In this document: positions 1 to 10,842 of the stretch, piece after piece
Numbering within the stretch: the first letter of the stretch is position 1
Layout: each line of letters begins with the position of its first letter
Source of the DNA: Morella rubra
Lineage: Eukaryota; Streptophyta; Magnoliopsida; Fagales; Myricaceae
Direction: 5' to 3'
Assembly (NCBI GenBank): GCA_003952965.2
Contig: RXIC02000011.1
Span: forward strand, 156,885-220,884
DNA length: 64,000 nucleotides
Notes under the pieces: generated by a model
What the model was told of the DNA's origin: nothing
The model's input: only the letters and a program-made list of their open reading frames with translations
Database searches by the model: none
Position numbers and translations under genes: made by a program

Positions 1-686
1 ACTTATAAAGGGAACCTTATGGAGAGAAAAAATGAGACTTTTGTACAACTTTTGCCTCTCTACATCATCAATCTTGACCTAGCCTCCATTAAGTGAGAGA
101 AAAGCACAAAAGACTAGAATACACATTTTCCAACATATATACTTTTGTCTTGCTGTCACCATCATCATATCTTGTCGTGTAGCTATTTTTTGAGTATTGT
201 TTTGCTGATCTTGCTTGAGAGCTATTGTTTATTATTCTATCTTTAAAATTTGAAAACCTTTTGAGTGTGGAATACATTTGGGCCTACCCGTGAGGATAGA
301 AGAAATCTCATAGCTTTGAGATTTGTGTATGAGTTGAAGAGTGAGCTCGGAAAACTCTTGTAACAGTCACTTGGCACCCCGAAGCTAAGTTGTAGACACT
401 ATTGAATTACAGTGGAGAAGCCCAAGGAAGGCAATAGCCTTGTGGGTGGACGTAGGCAAGTCTTGATCGAACCACCTAAAAATTGTGGTGTTATCTCTCT
501 ATTTACTCTTTACTTTTTTGATTGTCATTTATTGTTCTTCATTTTAAATAACATTTAGTATTTTAGTTCTGCATTTTATATTGCGTAAAATAAGGTATTT
601 TTCAGATATGCATTTTATTTCGAAAAATGGGGAGTTAGTTTTGATAAACCCAATAACCCCACTTTGAGTTGATATTTGGACTCACA
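1..686 (+). mobile_element. 5' LTR (R-U5 part) of Sirevirus-type element A, cut by window start
   Basis: The segment begins at a TATA-like box (TATAAAG at 4-10) and ends in ACA at 686, directly before a tRNA-Met-type primer-binding site, as the 3' end of a copia LTR should. It shares a conserved block with the LTR of element B (around 410-500 here, 30340-30430 there: the stretch with GTGGACGTAGGCAAGT). The distance from TATA box to LTR end is about 680 bp here and about 690 bp in element B, which supports both boundaries. The U3 part lies outside the window. Confidence 0.8.
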
Positions 687-687
687 T

Positions 688-696
688 TGGTATCAG
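688..696 (+). other. Primer-binding site of element A
   Basis: TGGTATCAG lies one base after the LTR end. It matches the start of the usual plant retrotransposon primer-binding site, complementary to the 3' end of initiator tRNA-Met. The match to the common longer form breaks down after nine bases. Confidence 0.8.
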
Positions 697-779
697 TAAG
701 TTGAGTTTAATTGTCTCTAACTAATTCTTGTTAGCTCTTTGTCTGAAGGTCAATCCATTTAACTGTCTTATTTTATTCA

Positions 780-3700
780 ATGGAACGTGCTACAATACTA
801 TTGGAAGGTAAGGATGAAAATCTATATTCAAGTCGTGGACTACGATCTTTGAAAAATTATCACGAACGTCCCAAGACTTTCGAAGGATGATGGTGGTTTG
901 CATAAAGCCAAGAAAGATTGGGATGAGGCTGATCATAAGCTTATGTCTTTAAATGCTAAAGCTATGGATGTTTTATATTGTGCTCTTGATGTTAACGAAT
1001 TTACTGGTTGTGAATTTACTAAGGAATTATGAGAAAAATTATTAGTTACTCATGAAGGTACTAATCCGGTTAAGAAGAACAAGATTAGTATGCTTGTGCA
1101 TAGCTATGAACTTTTAAGATGAAATCTAATGAATCTATCTCTACATGTTTACTTGTTTTACTAATATTATCAATAAACTGAAATCTCTTGGTAAAGTCTA
1201 TACTAATGTGGAAATGGTGAGAAAAATTCTCAGGTGTCTTCTTAAGGCTTGGGAACCTAAAGTTACAGCTATTCAGGAAGCCAAGGACTTAAAAAATTGT
1301 CTCTGATGAACTTATGGGATCTCTCATGACCCACGAGATGAACCAAGTGAAAGGAGACGAGATTGAAGGAAAAGGCAAAAGAGAAATTGCCTTGAAAGCT
1401 TCTTACTCTAATAGTGAAGAATCTTCAAATGACGATGAGATGGCCTTGTTCACAAAGAAGTTTAAGAAATTCTTTAGAAAGAAGCAAGGTGACAAGAGGT
1501 ACCTAAAGAAAAACAACTTCAAGGGTGATAACAACAAAAAGAATGAGACCATTTGCTTTGAATGTAAAAAACCCAATCATATTAAGTCTGAATGCCCTAA
1601 CATAGAACCGCACAAGAAGTCAAGAGACTTCAAGGATAAGAAGAAAGCATTCTTAGCCGCATGGGGAGAATCAGATGAGAGTGAAAGTGAAAGTGAAAAA
1701 AAGGAAGTTGCAAGCCTTTGTTTGATGACAATGGATAGCGAGGATGAGAAGTGCTTGAAGACAATCGAAGTCAAGGAACATTGGGTTCTTGATAGTGGAT
1801 GCTCCAAGCACATGACAGGGGATAAGAGTTGGTTCAAATCTCTTAGCCCAAAAGAAAAAGATCAGTTACTTTTGGTGATAATGGTAAAGGAAGGATTCTT
1901 GGTATTGGAAATGTCGGTATGACTCATAATCCTACTATTAAACATGTTTTATTTGTTGATGGTTTGAAGCATAATTTGTTGAGCATCAATCAATTATGTG
2001 ATAAGGGAAACCGAGTTATATTTGAATCATCAATATGCATTGTTGAAAACATTGAAGACAAGAAAGTCTTGTTTGTCGGACATCGACAAGAAAATGTGTA
2101 TGTTGTTCACTTAGAGAACATCTCTTTTGAAAATGTAAAATTTCTTTTCTCTCTAAGTGACAAGGATAGTTGGTTGTGGCATAGAAGACTTGCTCATGCA
2201 AGCATGGACCTTATTTCAAAATTAGCCAGGGTTTGCCTAACCTTGTTTATGAAAAAGATAAGATTTGTGCTGCTTGTCAAAAATGCAAACAAACTAGAAC
2301 ATCTTTTAAACCCAAAAACATTGTGTCCACTTCTAGGCCACTTCAACTTCTACACATGGACTTGTTTGGTCCAACCGAACGTCAAGCTTGGGTGGCAAAC
2401 GATATGGTTTTGTTGTAGTTGATGATTACAGTAGATTTACATGGGTTCTTTTCTTAGCTCATAAGGATGAGGCCTTTCATGCATTTGAAAAACTGAGCAA
2501 GAAGATTCAAAATGAAAAAGGTTTTGCTATTTCTAGCATAAGGAGTGACCATGGAAAAGAATTTGAAAACTCCTCATTTGCAAAATTTTGTGATGATTTT
2601 GGTATAAACCATAACTTCTCGACTCCTAAGACTCCTCAACAAAATGGGGTTGTTAGAGGAAGAATAGGACTCTTGAAGAAATGGCAGGACCATGCTTTGT
2701 GAAAATAACTTGCCAGACTATTTTTGGGCAGAAGCTATTAACACTAGCTGCTATGTCATGAACCGATGTATGATAAGGCCAATTCTTAAGAAAACTCCAT
2801 ATGAGCTATGGAAAATAGAAAACCCAACATTGATTATTTTCATGTATTTGGTTTGCAGTGTTTCATAACAACAAAAGACAACTTGGGTAAGTTTGATGCG
2901 AAAGCTGATGAAGGTATATTTATTGGTTATTCTATTTTCAGTAAAGCTTATCGTCTCTTTAATAAGAGAACTTTGGTTGTTGAGGAATTTATTCATGTGG
3001 TATTTGATGAATCTAATGTTTCTATGAAAAGAGATGACATGATGTTGTAGATCTTAAGAAAGAAAGTGAAAAACTAGCTACAAGTGAAGGTGAAAGAAGT
3101 TTCTCATTCACAAGAGCAAGATGTACAAGATCTTGAAGAAGAAGAAACGCCTCAAAGCAACAATGATCTACCAAAGGCTTGAAGTTTGTTAGAAATCATC
3201 TATTGATCAAGTCATTGGTAATGTTGAGAAAGGTGTAAAACTTGATCTTCTTATAATCAAGCTAACAATTTTGCCTTACTTTCTCAAATTGAGCCAAGAA
3301 TATTTTTGAGGCAAAAGATGATGAAAGTTGGATAATGCCATGGAGGATGAATTAAAATAGTTTGAGAAAAATCAAGTATCACATCTAGTTCCTAGACCCA
3401 AGATTCATCCAGTTATTGGTAATAAATGGGTTTTTCGAAACAAAATGGATGAATCTGGGGTTGTGGTAAGGAACAAGGCAAGGTTGGTAGCCCAAGGTTA
3501 TAATCAAGAAGAGGGAATCATTTTGATGAAACCTTTGCACCTGTTGCTCGTTTAGAATCTATTCGCATTTGCTTGCATTTGCATGTTTTAAAGATTTCAA
3601 ATTATTTCAAATGGATGTGAAATGTATTTTCTTAACGGTTATCTTTCTGAGGAAGTGTATGTAGAACAACCTCCTGGATTTGAAGATGAAAAGCAGCCAC

Positions 3701-4799
3701 ACCATGTGTTCAAGCTCACAAAAGCTTTATATGGCTTGAAGCAAGCACCTTGGGCATGGTATGAACGATTGAGTTCCTTCCTTATTGAAAATAGATTTTC
3801 ACGAGGTATTATCGATACCACTCTTTTTACTAAGGAAAAGGAAAATGATTTACTTATCGTTCAAATATATGTTGATGATATCATATTTGGTTCTACTAAT
3901 GAGTCTCTTTGTGAGGAATTTTCCAATGTAATGAAAGGTGAATTCGAGATGAGCCTCATGGGAGAGTTGAATTACTTTCTCGGGCTTCAGATTAAGCAAA
4001 ATCACGAGGGCATCTTCATTAACCAAGCTAAGTACACAAGAGACCTACTTAAAAGATTTGGGATGGACAACTCAAAACCAATGAGTACACCAATGAGTCC
4101 ATCAACCAAAATGGAAAAGGATGAAAAAGGTAAAGATGTTGACCAAATAAGGTATCAAGGTATGATTGGCTCTTACTTTATCTTACTGCTAGTAGACCTG
4201 ATATCATGTTTAGTGTGTGCATGTGTGCAGATTCAGTCTTGCCCTAAGGAGTCTCACCTCCTTGTGAAGGATATTTCATTACCTTGTTGGCACACAAGAT
4301 CTTGGTTGTTTTATCCAAAGAGTGTTGATTTTAATTTGCAAGGATACTCGATGCTGATTATGCTGGTTGCAAAATTGATAGAAAAAGCACTAGTGGTGCG
4401 TGTCAGTTTCTTGGCCCATCTCTAGTGTCTTGGTTTTGTAAGAAATAAAATTTTGTGGCTTTATCAACCACAAAGGCCGAGTATATTGTTGTTGGTAACT
4501 ATTGCACACAAATATTGTGGATGAAACAACAACTGAAAGATTTTAATCTTCATTTTTCTCTCATCCCAATTAAGTGTGACAACACGAGTGCCATAAACCT
4601 TTCTAAAAACTCATTCAACACTCTAGGACTAAACATATTGAGATCAAACATCATTTTCTGTGTGATCATGCTCAAAAAGGTGACATTATTCTTGAGTTTG
4701 TAAGCACAATCTTCAACTTGCTGATATATTCATAAACCTCTCAATGAGGATCGTTTCTGCTTCATTCATCAAGAGATCGGTATGCGTTTTCCCCTCTGA
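780..4799 (+). pseudogene. gag-pol polyprotein of Sirevirus-type element A, broken
   Basis: Degraded copia polyprotein. Order seen: gag core (about 900-1310, with in-frame stops), CCHC zinc knuckle CFECKKPNHIKSEC (about 1555-1597), protease motif WVLDSG with intact DSG (about 1785), gag-pre-integrase WLWHRRLAHA (about 2170), integrase with HMDLFGP and SDHGKEF, reverse transcriptase with YVDD (about 3870), and RNase H with ALSTTKAEYI (about 4455). The order protease-integrase-RT-RNase H marks Ty1/copia. Frameshifts and stops break it near 1850, 2230-2390, 2650, 2810, 3050-3620, 4170 and 4445. The stretch that should carry the catalytic Glu of integrase is frameshifted (about 2655). The start is the first ATG after the primer-binding site. 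From about 1750 on, the same sequence recurs inverted at 32707-35785. It cannot encode a working polyprotein as written. Confidence 0.9.
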
Positions 4800-4939
4800 A
4801 TGATTATTTTTGATATGAACTACTTATTATATCATTCGTGTGTTGGTTGAATGATTTTTGAGGTGATTATATGTTTTCATGCTTAATTGGATTGCATCAT
4901 ACATTTTTTGATTGAAAACATGTCATTTTACACATTTGC

Positions 4940-5210
4940 ATGTCATGTGTCAGCACTTGAGTTCTCAAGTGTCGACACTTCTGGACTTGCTTGACTGTTT
5001 TCTCTGGAATCTGTATGTGTCAACACTATTCAGTCATGTGTCGACACACTGTGTTCCTAGAGAAGACTGTTGTAAGTGTCGACACATGTTTTCCTATGCG
5101 TCGACACATGCTTCCATATGTGTCGACACATGTTTCGAATGGGCAGTTTTTAAAACGTCGATTCATTTGCATTCATTAACTTCTCTTACGTTTAATGAGT
5201 CGACACCTCA
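4940..5210. repeat. GTGTCGACAC palindrome cluster after pol (element A, left arm)
   Basis: This non-coding stretch after the pol stop carries repeated 10-bp palindromes GTGTCGACAC and variants GTGTCAGCAC and GTGTCAACAC. Neighbouring cores come in pairs about 21-22 bp apart, for example around 4945/4967, 5030/5051 and 5077/5099/5121. One pair forms a larger dyad (cores joined by ACTTGAGTTCTCAAGT). Similar clusters occur in the same place in element B and in its LTR. Role unknown; a regulatory or protein-binding array is an inference. Confidence 0.8.
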
Positions 5211-5399
5211 TATACTTAACCCCATTGCCCTAAAAATCATTTCTCTATCTTTTTCAAACTCACCCGTGCCCTAAAACCTCTCACCGCACCTCTATTGCCG
5301 ATGACCTCCCTCTCCCGTGCCTAATCTTCACCCCTCTCCTCCACCACATAACCCTAAATCCCTCACTCTCCTCCAGATAAAACCCTAGCCTTCATCTAG

Positions 5400-6769
5400 A
5401 TGTCTAGTGGGGAAGAAAACGGGTATTCGACCATAGAGAATCCTCGGCCGAGGCAGAGACCAGAAGAGAAGAGGGATTTTTGCTCCATCAGAGGGTCCAT
5501 TTCGATCTAGACTCCACCAGCAACATTTCACAGTGATTTTCAGGAATCGAAAGGTAATCTCTGGCCGTTGGGTTCTGTTGCAATGGTTTACGGAGAATGA
5601 GTTTGATTTTCAAGAGTTGTTTGAGGCTCAAGGGTTGGTCCAATTTTATTAGTTTGAGATGTGATTCATTTCCCTACTTAGTGAAGCAGTCATATGCAAA
5701 TTTTAATTTTGATATGTCTGAAACTGCTCGAGGTTTGTGAAAGGGAAAAAGTTGATTTATCTGTGAATGGGCTTAATGCTGTACCCCTTCCCCCAATTCA
5801 AGGGTTAAAATTCTTTGAGTCATATACATGGGCTGGATGTCTGATGTAGAGCCCATAGAGATTCTCAGGGTAATTATGGATGACCCTGATTTGACTGAGG
5901 TTGAGAAACCTATTGCCAGTGACCTGAATGTGCATAGGAGATTATTACATCATATGGTCTGTAACATTATCTTCCTAGGATGGAAAAATTTGAGTATGTT
6001 ACTTTCCTAGATTTATTTGTGATGTACTGCCTGATTACGAGGCGCCAAATGAATCTTGGCCACCTCCTCCTGAATCACATGAAGGTGCATATGAGAAGAA
6101 AAGGCATGGTTTGCCTTATGGGATGTTGTTTACTCCAGATTTTTGATTTGCATGATGTTGAGACAATGGAGAAGAAAGGGAAAAGCCAAAGTCTCTAGGG
6201 AATATAATCAGAAGACTTTGAGACTTATGGGCTTTGTTCAGAATGAAGATGATGAATGGGTGAAGAAGGCAGTGGCAACTCCTTCTCAAGAGATTCAAGA
6301 AGAAGGAGCTGAGGAAGATGAAGCTGAAGAAAAAGATCCAAAAGAAATGGAAGCATTGGCAGAGGACTTACCAGAGAGACATTCCAGTTCCAGCCTCTGC
6401 CATACTCCCAGCAACAGGACGATCAGTATCTTCAGGATCTCATGAGACTCGGCTTGCCCTCTCCTCAGTTGATAAGGATCATTTTTTGATTGTGATATGT
6501 GGGCAGGGTTTGATGAGATCAAATCCATTCTTAGCGTCTCACACCACTGATATGGAGATCATTACTCGTGAGGCTCGCTCCACTCGCCACCACTACAACA
6601 ATCTGATCACTCTATGCAGACAACCTTGTATGATTGGAGACAGTCCTTCATTACGAAGATGACAGAGCTGACTACGACTCAGAATCAGATGAGAGAGCTG
6701 GTTTCGTGGACAGCTTCTAATGTGACTCAAACTTGCGATATCTTCATTAACAAGGATACAGATCTTTGA
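5400..6769 (+). pseudogene. Envelope-position ORF of element A (plant transposon-domain protein), broken
   Basis: This lies downstream of pol, where Sireviruses carry an envelope-like ORF. The chosen ATG at 5400 follows a pyrimidine-rich leader; the last readable frame ends TTNKDTDL-like at 6769. Recognisable stretches include a DFRNRKVIS-like segment, FFEAQGW, the block beginning EPIEILRVIMDDPDL (about 5850), ASDLNVHRRLLHHMVCNI, and EYNQKTLRLMGF (about 6200), followed by an acidic, Glu-rich part. It is a diverged homologue of the element B protein (27195-28725). The region resembles the domain often annotated as putative plant transposon protein. Several one-base indels break the frame. Element B is inserted about 110 bp after its stop. 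Confidence 0.75.
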
Positions 6770-6874
6770 CTTAGTGTTGAGAATTGGGTCAAATGGTTCA
6801 GCCGTTCATGGACAACTTTTCTTCGCAAGTATTGCATTGACCTTGGTCCATGCCTCGAGCAGTGATTCATTATC

Positions 6875-6879
6875 CTATC
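6875..6879. repeat. Likely target-site duplication of element B (CTATC)
   Basis: CTATC immediately precedes the LTR terminus of element B at 6880. Its complement GATAG directly follows the matching LTR end in the right arm at 30624-30628. The far-side copy should lie beyond the other LTR in the unreadable central region, so duplication itself is not shown. Confidence 0.45.
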
Positions 6880-8265
6880 TGAGAGGTCAAAAACAACCCA
6901 GAGGGGGGGGTGAATTGGGTTTTATAAAACTTTTCTCCCTTTTTCTTTTAAACCCAATAAGCTAAGGAACCGATCTAAGGAGCACAAAATAAATCTATAT
7001 AATCAAGGACTAATATAGAGAATGAAAGAAAAGACAAACAAGTGCAACAAATAAATGGAGATAAGGATAGAGAGATGACACCGTGTCTTTTAGGTGGTTC
7101 GGCCAACACTTGCCTACGTCCACCCCCAAGGCTATTGACTTCCTTGGGCTTCCTTCACTATTTTCCAAATAGTAAGTACACCTTAGCTTCACGGGTGCTA
7201 AGTAACCTTTACAAAGTGTTTTCGAGCTTACACTTTAACTCACTCTCTCAAATCCTCACAACCTAGAGGATTTCTTCTACACAACAAGTAGGACAAGTGT
7301 TTTTCACAAACACTCACGTGTTTTTCAAGAATGGGTACAAAGAGAATCTTAGTAAAAGCTCTTTAAGCTGAATAAACAAGTGTGAGGTACTGAGGTGTGC
7401 AAAGAGACAAGATTTGCAAGAGAGCTACAGTATTTGCAGGTGGGAGTACGAGCTTTCTTGGATGGTGGAGCTTCCTTTCTCTTTGAAAGCTTTTTCTCTC
7501 TCTAGAAATTAGGGCAAGTGTTAATGGCGCAACCTCTTCTTTTTCTCTCTCCATCTTCTTCTATTTAAAGCTTCTAGGGCACCAAGGGTCTTCTTGTAAA
7601 GCTTGAGTGCCGTTGGAGGTCATTTGAGACATTTGGATACCTTTTTGAATAAGTTGACGTTGCTCAAAAAATCTGCAAAATAAGACAATGTGTGACACAT
7701 GTGGTATGTGCTGACACATTGAACTTTGCCAAGAAAAAGGAGTCTCGGGTGTTAGTTCAATGTGTCGACACTGGTCAATGTGTCGACACTTCCCATACTT
7801 AGCCAAAAATTCATTTTGAATGGCTTGGAGAGCAAACTTTCGGGAGTTAGTTCAATGTGTCGACACTTAGGGTCAATGTGTCGACACTTCCCATACTTAG
7901 CCAAAAAAATCACTTTGAATGGCCTGAAAAGCAACCTTTCGGGAGATAGTGCAATGTGTCGACACTTAGGGTCAATGTGTCGACACTTCCAACACTTAGT
8001 CACAAAAAAATGTTCTTTAACAAGAGCTATCCCAATTCAATCATTCTCAAAACCATTTACAATGAAAAGATGATCATTTAACAAGTACAATGAAGATCAA
8101 GTAGCTTAGAGAGAATTTTTAAAGAGAGAAACAATGATACTTGACAAAAATCCTTTTAAGAGAAAGGATTGATAATTGTAAAATCTAAAGTCCTTAAAAA
8201 CTTAGAGACTTTGTTATCATCAAAATCAATTGAAGATTGTTTGTAAAAACAACCTTGGGCTAACA
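6880..8265 (-). mobile_element. 3' LTR of Sirevirus-type element B (left arm copy)
   Basis: About 1386 bp, read on the minus strand from TGTTAGCC (ending at 8265) to TCTCA (6880), with TG...CA ends. A polypurine tract abuts it at 8266. Its U3 part holds the GTGTCGACAC cluster (about 7690-7990) upstream of a TATA-like TTTAAATA (near 7561-7570). Its R-U5 part matches the LTR of element A. The nearly identical right-arm copy is 29246-30623. Confidence 0.85.
7687..7992. repeat. GTGTCGACAC palindrome pairs in the element B LTR (left arm)
   Basis: The array has three pairs of GTGTCGACAC joined by CTAAGT/TTGACC-type spacers, plus GTGCTGACAC/GTGTCACAC variants. Core-to-core distances are 18, 21 and 21 bp. 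Each pair is followed by a similar non-palindromic stretch (CCCATACTTAGCCAAAA type), so the whole unit is tandemly repeated about every 90-110 bp. It lies upstream of the TATA-like box, where LTR enhancer elements sit. Confidence 0.85.
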
Positions 8266-8281
8266 ATCTCCCCTTTTTGAT
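8266..8281 (-). other. 3' polypurine tract of element B (left arm)
   Basis: On the minus strand this reads AAAAAGGGGGAGAT directly before TGTTAG, the LTR start. It is the expected primer for plus-strand DNA synthesis. A second purine tract lies at 8757-8773. Confidence 0.8.
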
Positions 8282-8756
8282 GATGACAAAACCATTTAAA
8301 AAACAATTTGCTAACAAATAGAAAAGCTCCCCCTGAGAACAAGCTGGAGTTTTTCATGATATTTTAGCAAAAAGGACTTTGAGATTTTAAAAAATTTTGC
8401 AAGAGTTCCCTTTGTAAAAGGAGGTTTCCCAAAATTTAACAAGTAAGTACAACACTTCTATGAACATTCTCCAAACTTCCCAACTTCAAATTTATCAATC
8501 AGAACACAAGACTTCATATAACAAAGAGTTAAAAGATAGAATTAACTACCTGAAGCGGGATTTAGGTAATCTTATCAAAATCTTCACAAGTACTTCCTTT
8601 TCCTTAGAACCATTCATAATATACACATTAAAGATAAGAGAGTAAGTTCTACAAATCATACAACAATAATATCCAGATGTTCAAGGATAACATAAAACAA
8701 CATAAAGAAGAAATGTTCTCAAATTAGAGTTAAGGCATCAGCATTACAACTAGGCA

Positions 8757-8773
8757 CTTTTCTCCCCCTTTGG
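8757..8773 (-). other. Additional upstream polypurine tract of element B (left arm)
   Basis: CCAAAGGGGGAGAAAA on the minus strand, just after the envelope-position ORF and about 490 bp before the LTR. Several polypurine tracts upstream of the 3' LTR are a recognised Sirevirus trait and support the lineage call. Confidence 0.7.
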
Positions 8774-8778
8774 CATCA

Positions 8779-10307
8779 TCAAAAATAAGAAGGCAAGGAG
8801 AGGTGACAAGAGTGAGGGCAAAGGAGATCAGGGAGGAGGAGGATGATCGACGTCAAATTTCGTAACCAGTTGGTCCAAGTCGTTGAGAACCAATAGGTCC
8901 ATTTCATGACAAGAGGCCGAAGTTTTCGATCAACATCCAGACTAAGCTCGGTGGCATTCACAACATCTTGAGCAGAGGATTTTAAATCATCGACAGTAGC
9001 TTGAATCACCTCGCTGGCCCTATGGATGCTATTATTGACTTGGTGCTTAAGAGCCGTACATCCTTGTCAAGAAGATTGAACCGTGCATCATGAGCAGCAA
9101 ACAACTGCTTGATGTCATCAAAGCCCGTCTTCATGTTAAGGGACAAATTCTCCAACTGCTGACCCAATTTCTTTTGTTCCTCCTTTATCTCCCCAAACGA
9201 AGCTTCAAGAGATTCAAATTGAGGCACATGAGAGTGGGAAGGGGGTATTCGGGAGGATGACTCCATATGCAAAGAAGGAAATGGAGGAGGAGAGAAGGGT
9301 GCTCTCGGAGTTCTGGTGGCAGTGGAAGGAGTTTGAGTAAAGGTATCTTCGTCTTCATCCTCGCTGTTTGCATCAGAATCCGATCCCCTATGACTTCGCT
9401 TTTGAGGGGTTGCATCAGCTTTCTTTATCCAAAGACCTTCATCATTTGTGTGAACCCCATCAACCTCAGAGTCTTCTGATTGTACTCTTTCGATGCCTTT
9501 GGAGGTTCCCGTACTTCACCTCCCAAATCAACATCAAGAATGTGAAACACATGGGTAAAGAACATTCCATAAGGCAGCCCTTGTCTCTTCTTCTCATGGC
9601 AGCCTTCATATGATTTATCATAAGGTGACCAAGGTTCATGGGAGTATGGGTAATCAAGCAGTACATGATAAATAGGTCTAGGAATGTGATGTACTCGAAT
9701 TTCCCCGTCCTTGGTAAAATAATGTTACAAACCATATGATGTAAAATTCGTCTTGGAATGCTTAGATCACTGGCTGTGGGTTTGATAATTTCGTTTAGGG
9801 TTGGATTATCCAAAACAACCCTAAGAATATGAAGGGGATCAACTTCAGACAAACCTACCCACCCATGGTTTTCAAAGAACTTCTTCCCAGCATCAGGGGC
9901 ATTAACCATGGAATTCAAAGATGAACTTGATAGATCCAACATTTTCCCATTCACATAACTATCAGCATCCTCAGAATTAGTGAATTGAAAGTTCGCATAA
10001 ACCAACTTAACTAAGTAAACATAGCAATTTACTTTCAAATTCACAAGGGTTCCCCAACCTTGAAACTCAAACATCTCTTGAAATCCAAACCCATTTTCAC
10101 TAAACCATTTAAAATCAGCCCATCTCCAGCAATAACTTTTCTATTTCGAAAGTCTTGAACAAAACGATTTTTGCAGAGACCTGACCTGTAGATGTAGTCT
10201 TCAGGAGAGGGAGTGGGTTCTTCGGTTGTCTTTGCTTTCTTCTTCCCTTTGGAAGCCACAGAGGCTGGAGTTCGTTGAGAGGAGCGAGTTTGTCGGCTGG
10301 AAGACAT
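8779..10307 (-). pseudogene. Envelope-position ORF of element B, left arm copy with frameshifts
   Basis: Reverse-complement copy of the ORF at 27195-28725. The ATG at 10307 starts MSSSRQTRSSQRT and a basic KGKKKAK stretch. The frame is interrupted near 10120, 9595 and 9050 by one-base changes that the right-arm copy lacks. The right arm in turn has breaks absent here (27209, 28365). Domain content: the plant transposon-domain region (FEFQGW, VDPLHILRVVLDNP, ASDLSIPRRILHHMVCN), an acidic Ser/Asp/Glu run, a proline-rich stretch and a C-terminal helical, coiled-coil-like part. No signal peptide or convincing membrane segment is visible. Confidence 0.8.
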
Positions 10308-10514
10308 TTTAGAGCAGGATTTTGAGAGAAAAGGGAGGTTCGGCCGGTGGGTTTTTAGAGAGAGAGAGTGGGTAACTGAAATTTGGGAGAGAGAGTCTTA
10401 GCCGCACGGTTTGAGAGAGGAAGAGAGAGATAGGAGGCCTAAAAACTGAACCCTAACTCAAAAGAGATCAATATACCACCCGTGCCCTTCTCTTTTTAAA
10501 AACAGTAAACATAA

Positions 10515-10705
10515 GCAATGTGTCGACACATTGACCATGTGTCGACACATTGGTCATGCACCCGAGCCATACAAAAAAAATGGCTCTCGGGTGAAAGGCT
10601 GATGTGTTGACACATGATATCATGGTGTCGACACATACTTCTTCATGGGTGAAAAACCATTAAACCAGAGGTGCTGACACTTGTTTCACCAAGTGTTGAC
10701 ACATT
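10515..10705. repeat. GTGTCGACAC cluster between pol and envelope-position ORF (element B, left arm)
   Basis: Palindromes GTGTCGACAC with variants GTGTTGACAC, GTGCTGACAC and GGTGTCGACAC. Pair spacings are 19, 21 and 22 bp. It occupies the same place as the cluster at 4940-5210 in element A, so the architecture is conserved between two diverged family members. Confidence 0.8.
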
Positions 10706-10842
10706 GCATGAAACAATATTTTATGAAATAGTTTTAATGCTAAGAACCATATAGAAAAGATCAAACATCATTCAAAAACATGATCAAATCAATCAATACA
10801 CAATTTAAGAGATAGAATTCAAATCAAGTATTTAACAACAAT

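Noticed and set aside
2751..2996. Antisense ORFs opposite pol (also at 11352, 15318 and 26318)
   Set aside because: Shadows of the pol frames or of the noisy centre, without their own signature.
5900..6662. Separate small genes in 5.8-6.7 kb
   Set aside because: They are frame-shifted pieces of the single envelope-position ORF of element A.
7561..8073. Open frames of 80-100 codons on both strands of the LTR with repeated CRHID/VDTLT-like peptides
   Set aside because: They are translations of the GTGTCGACAC repeat unit, appear on both strands, and match no family.
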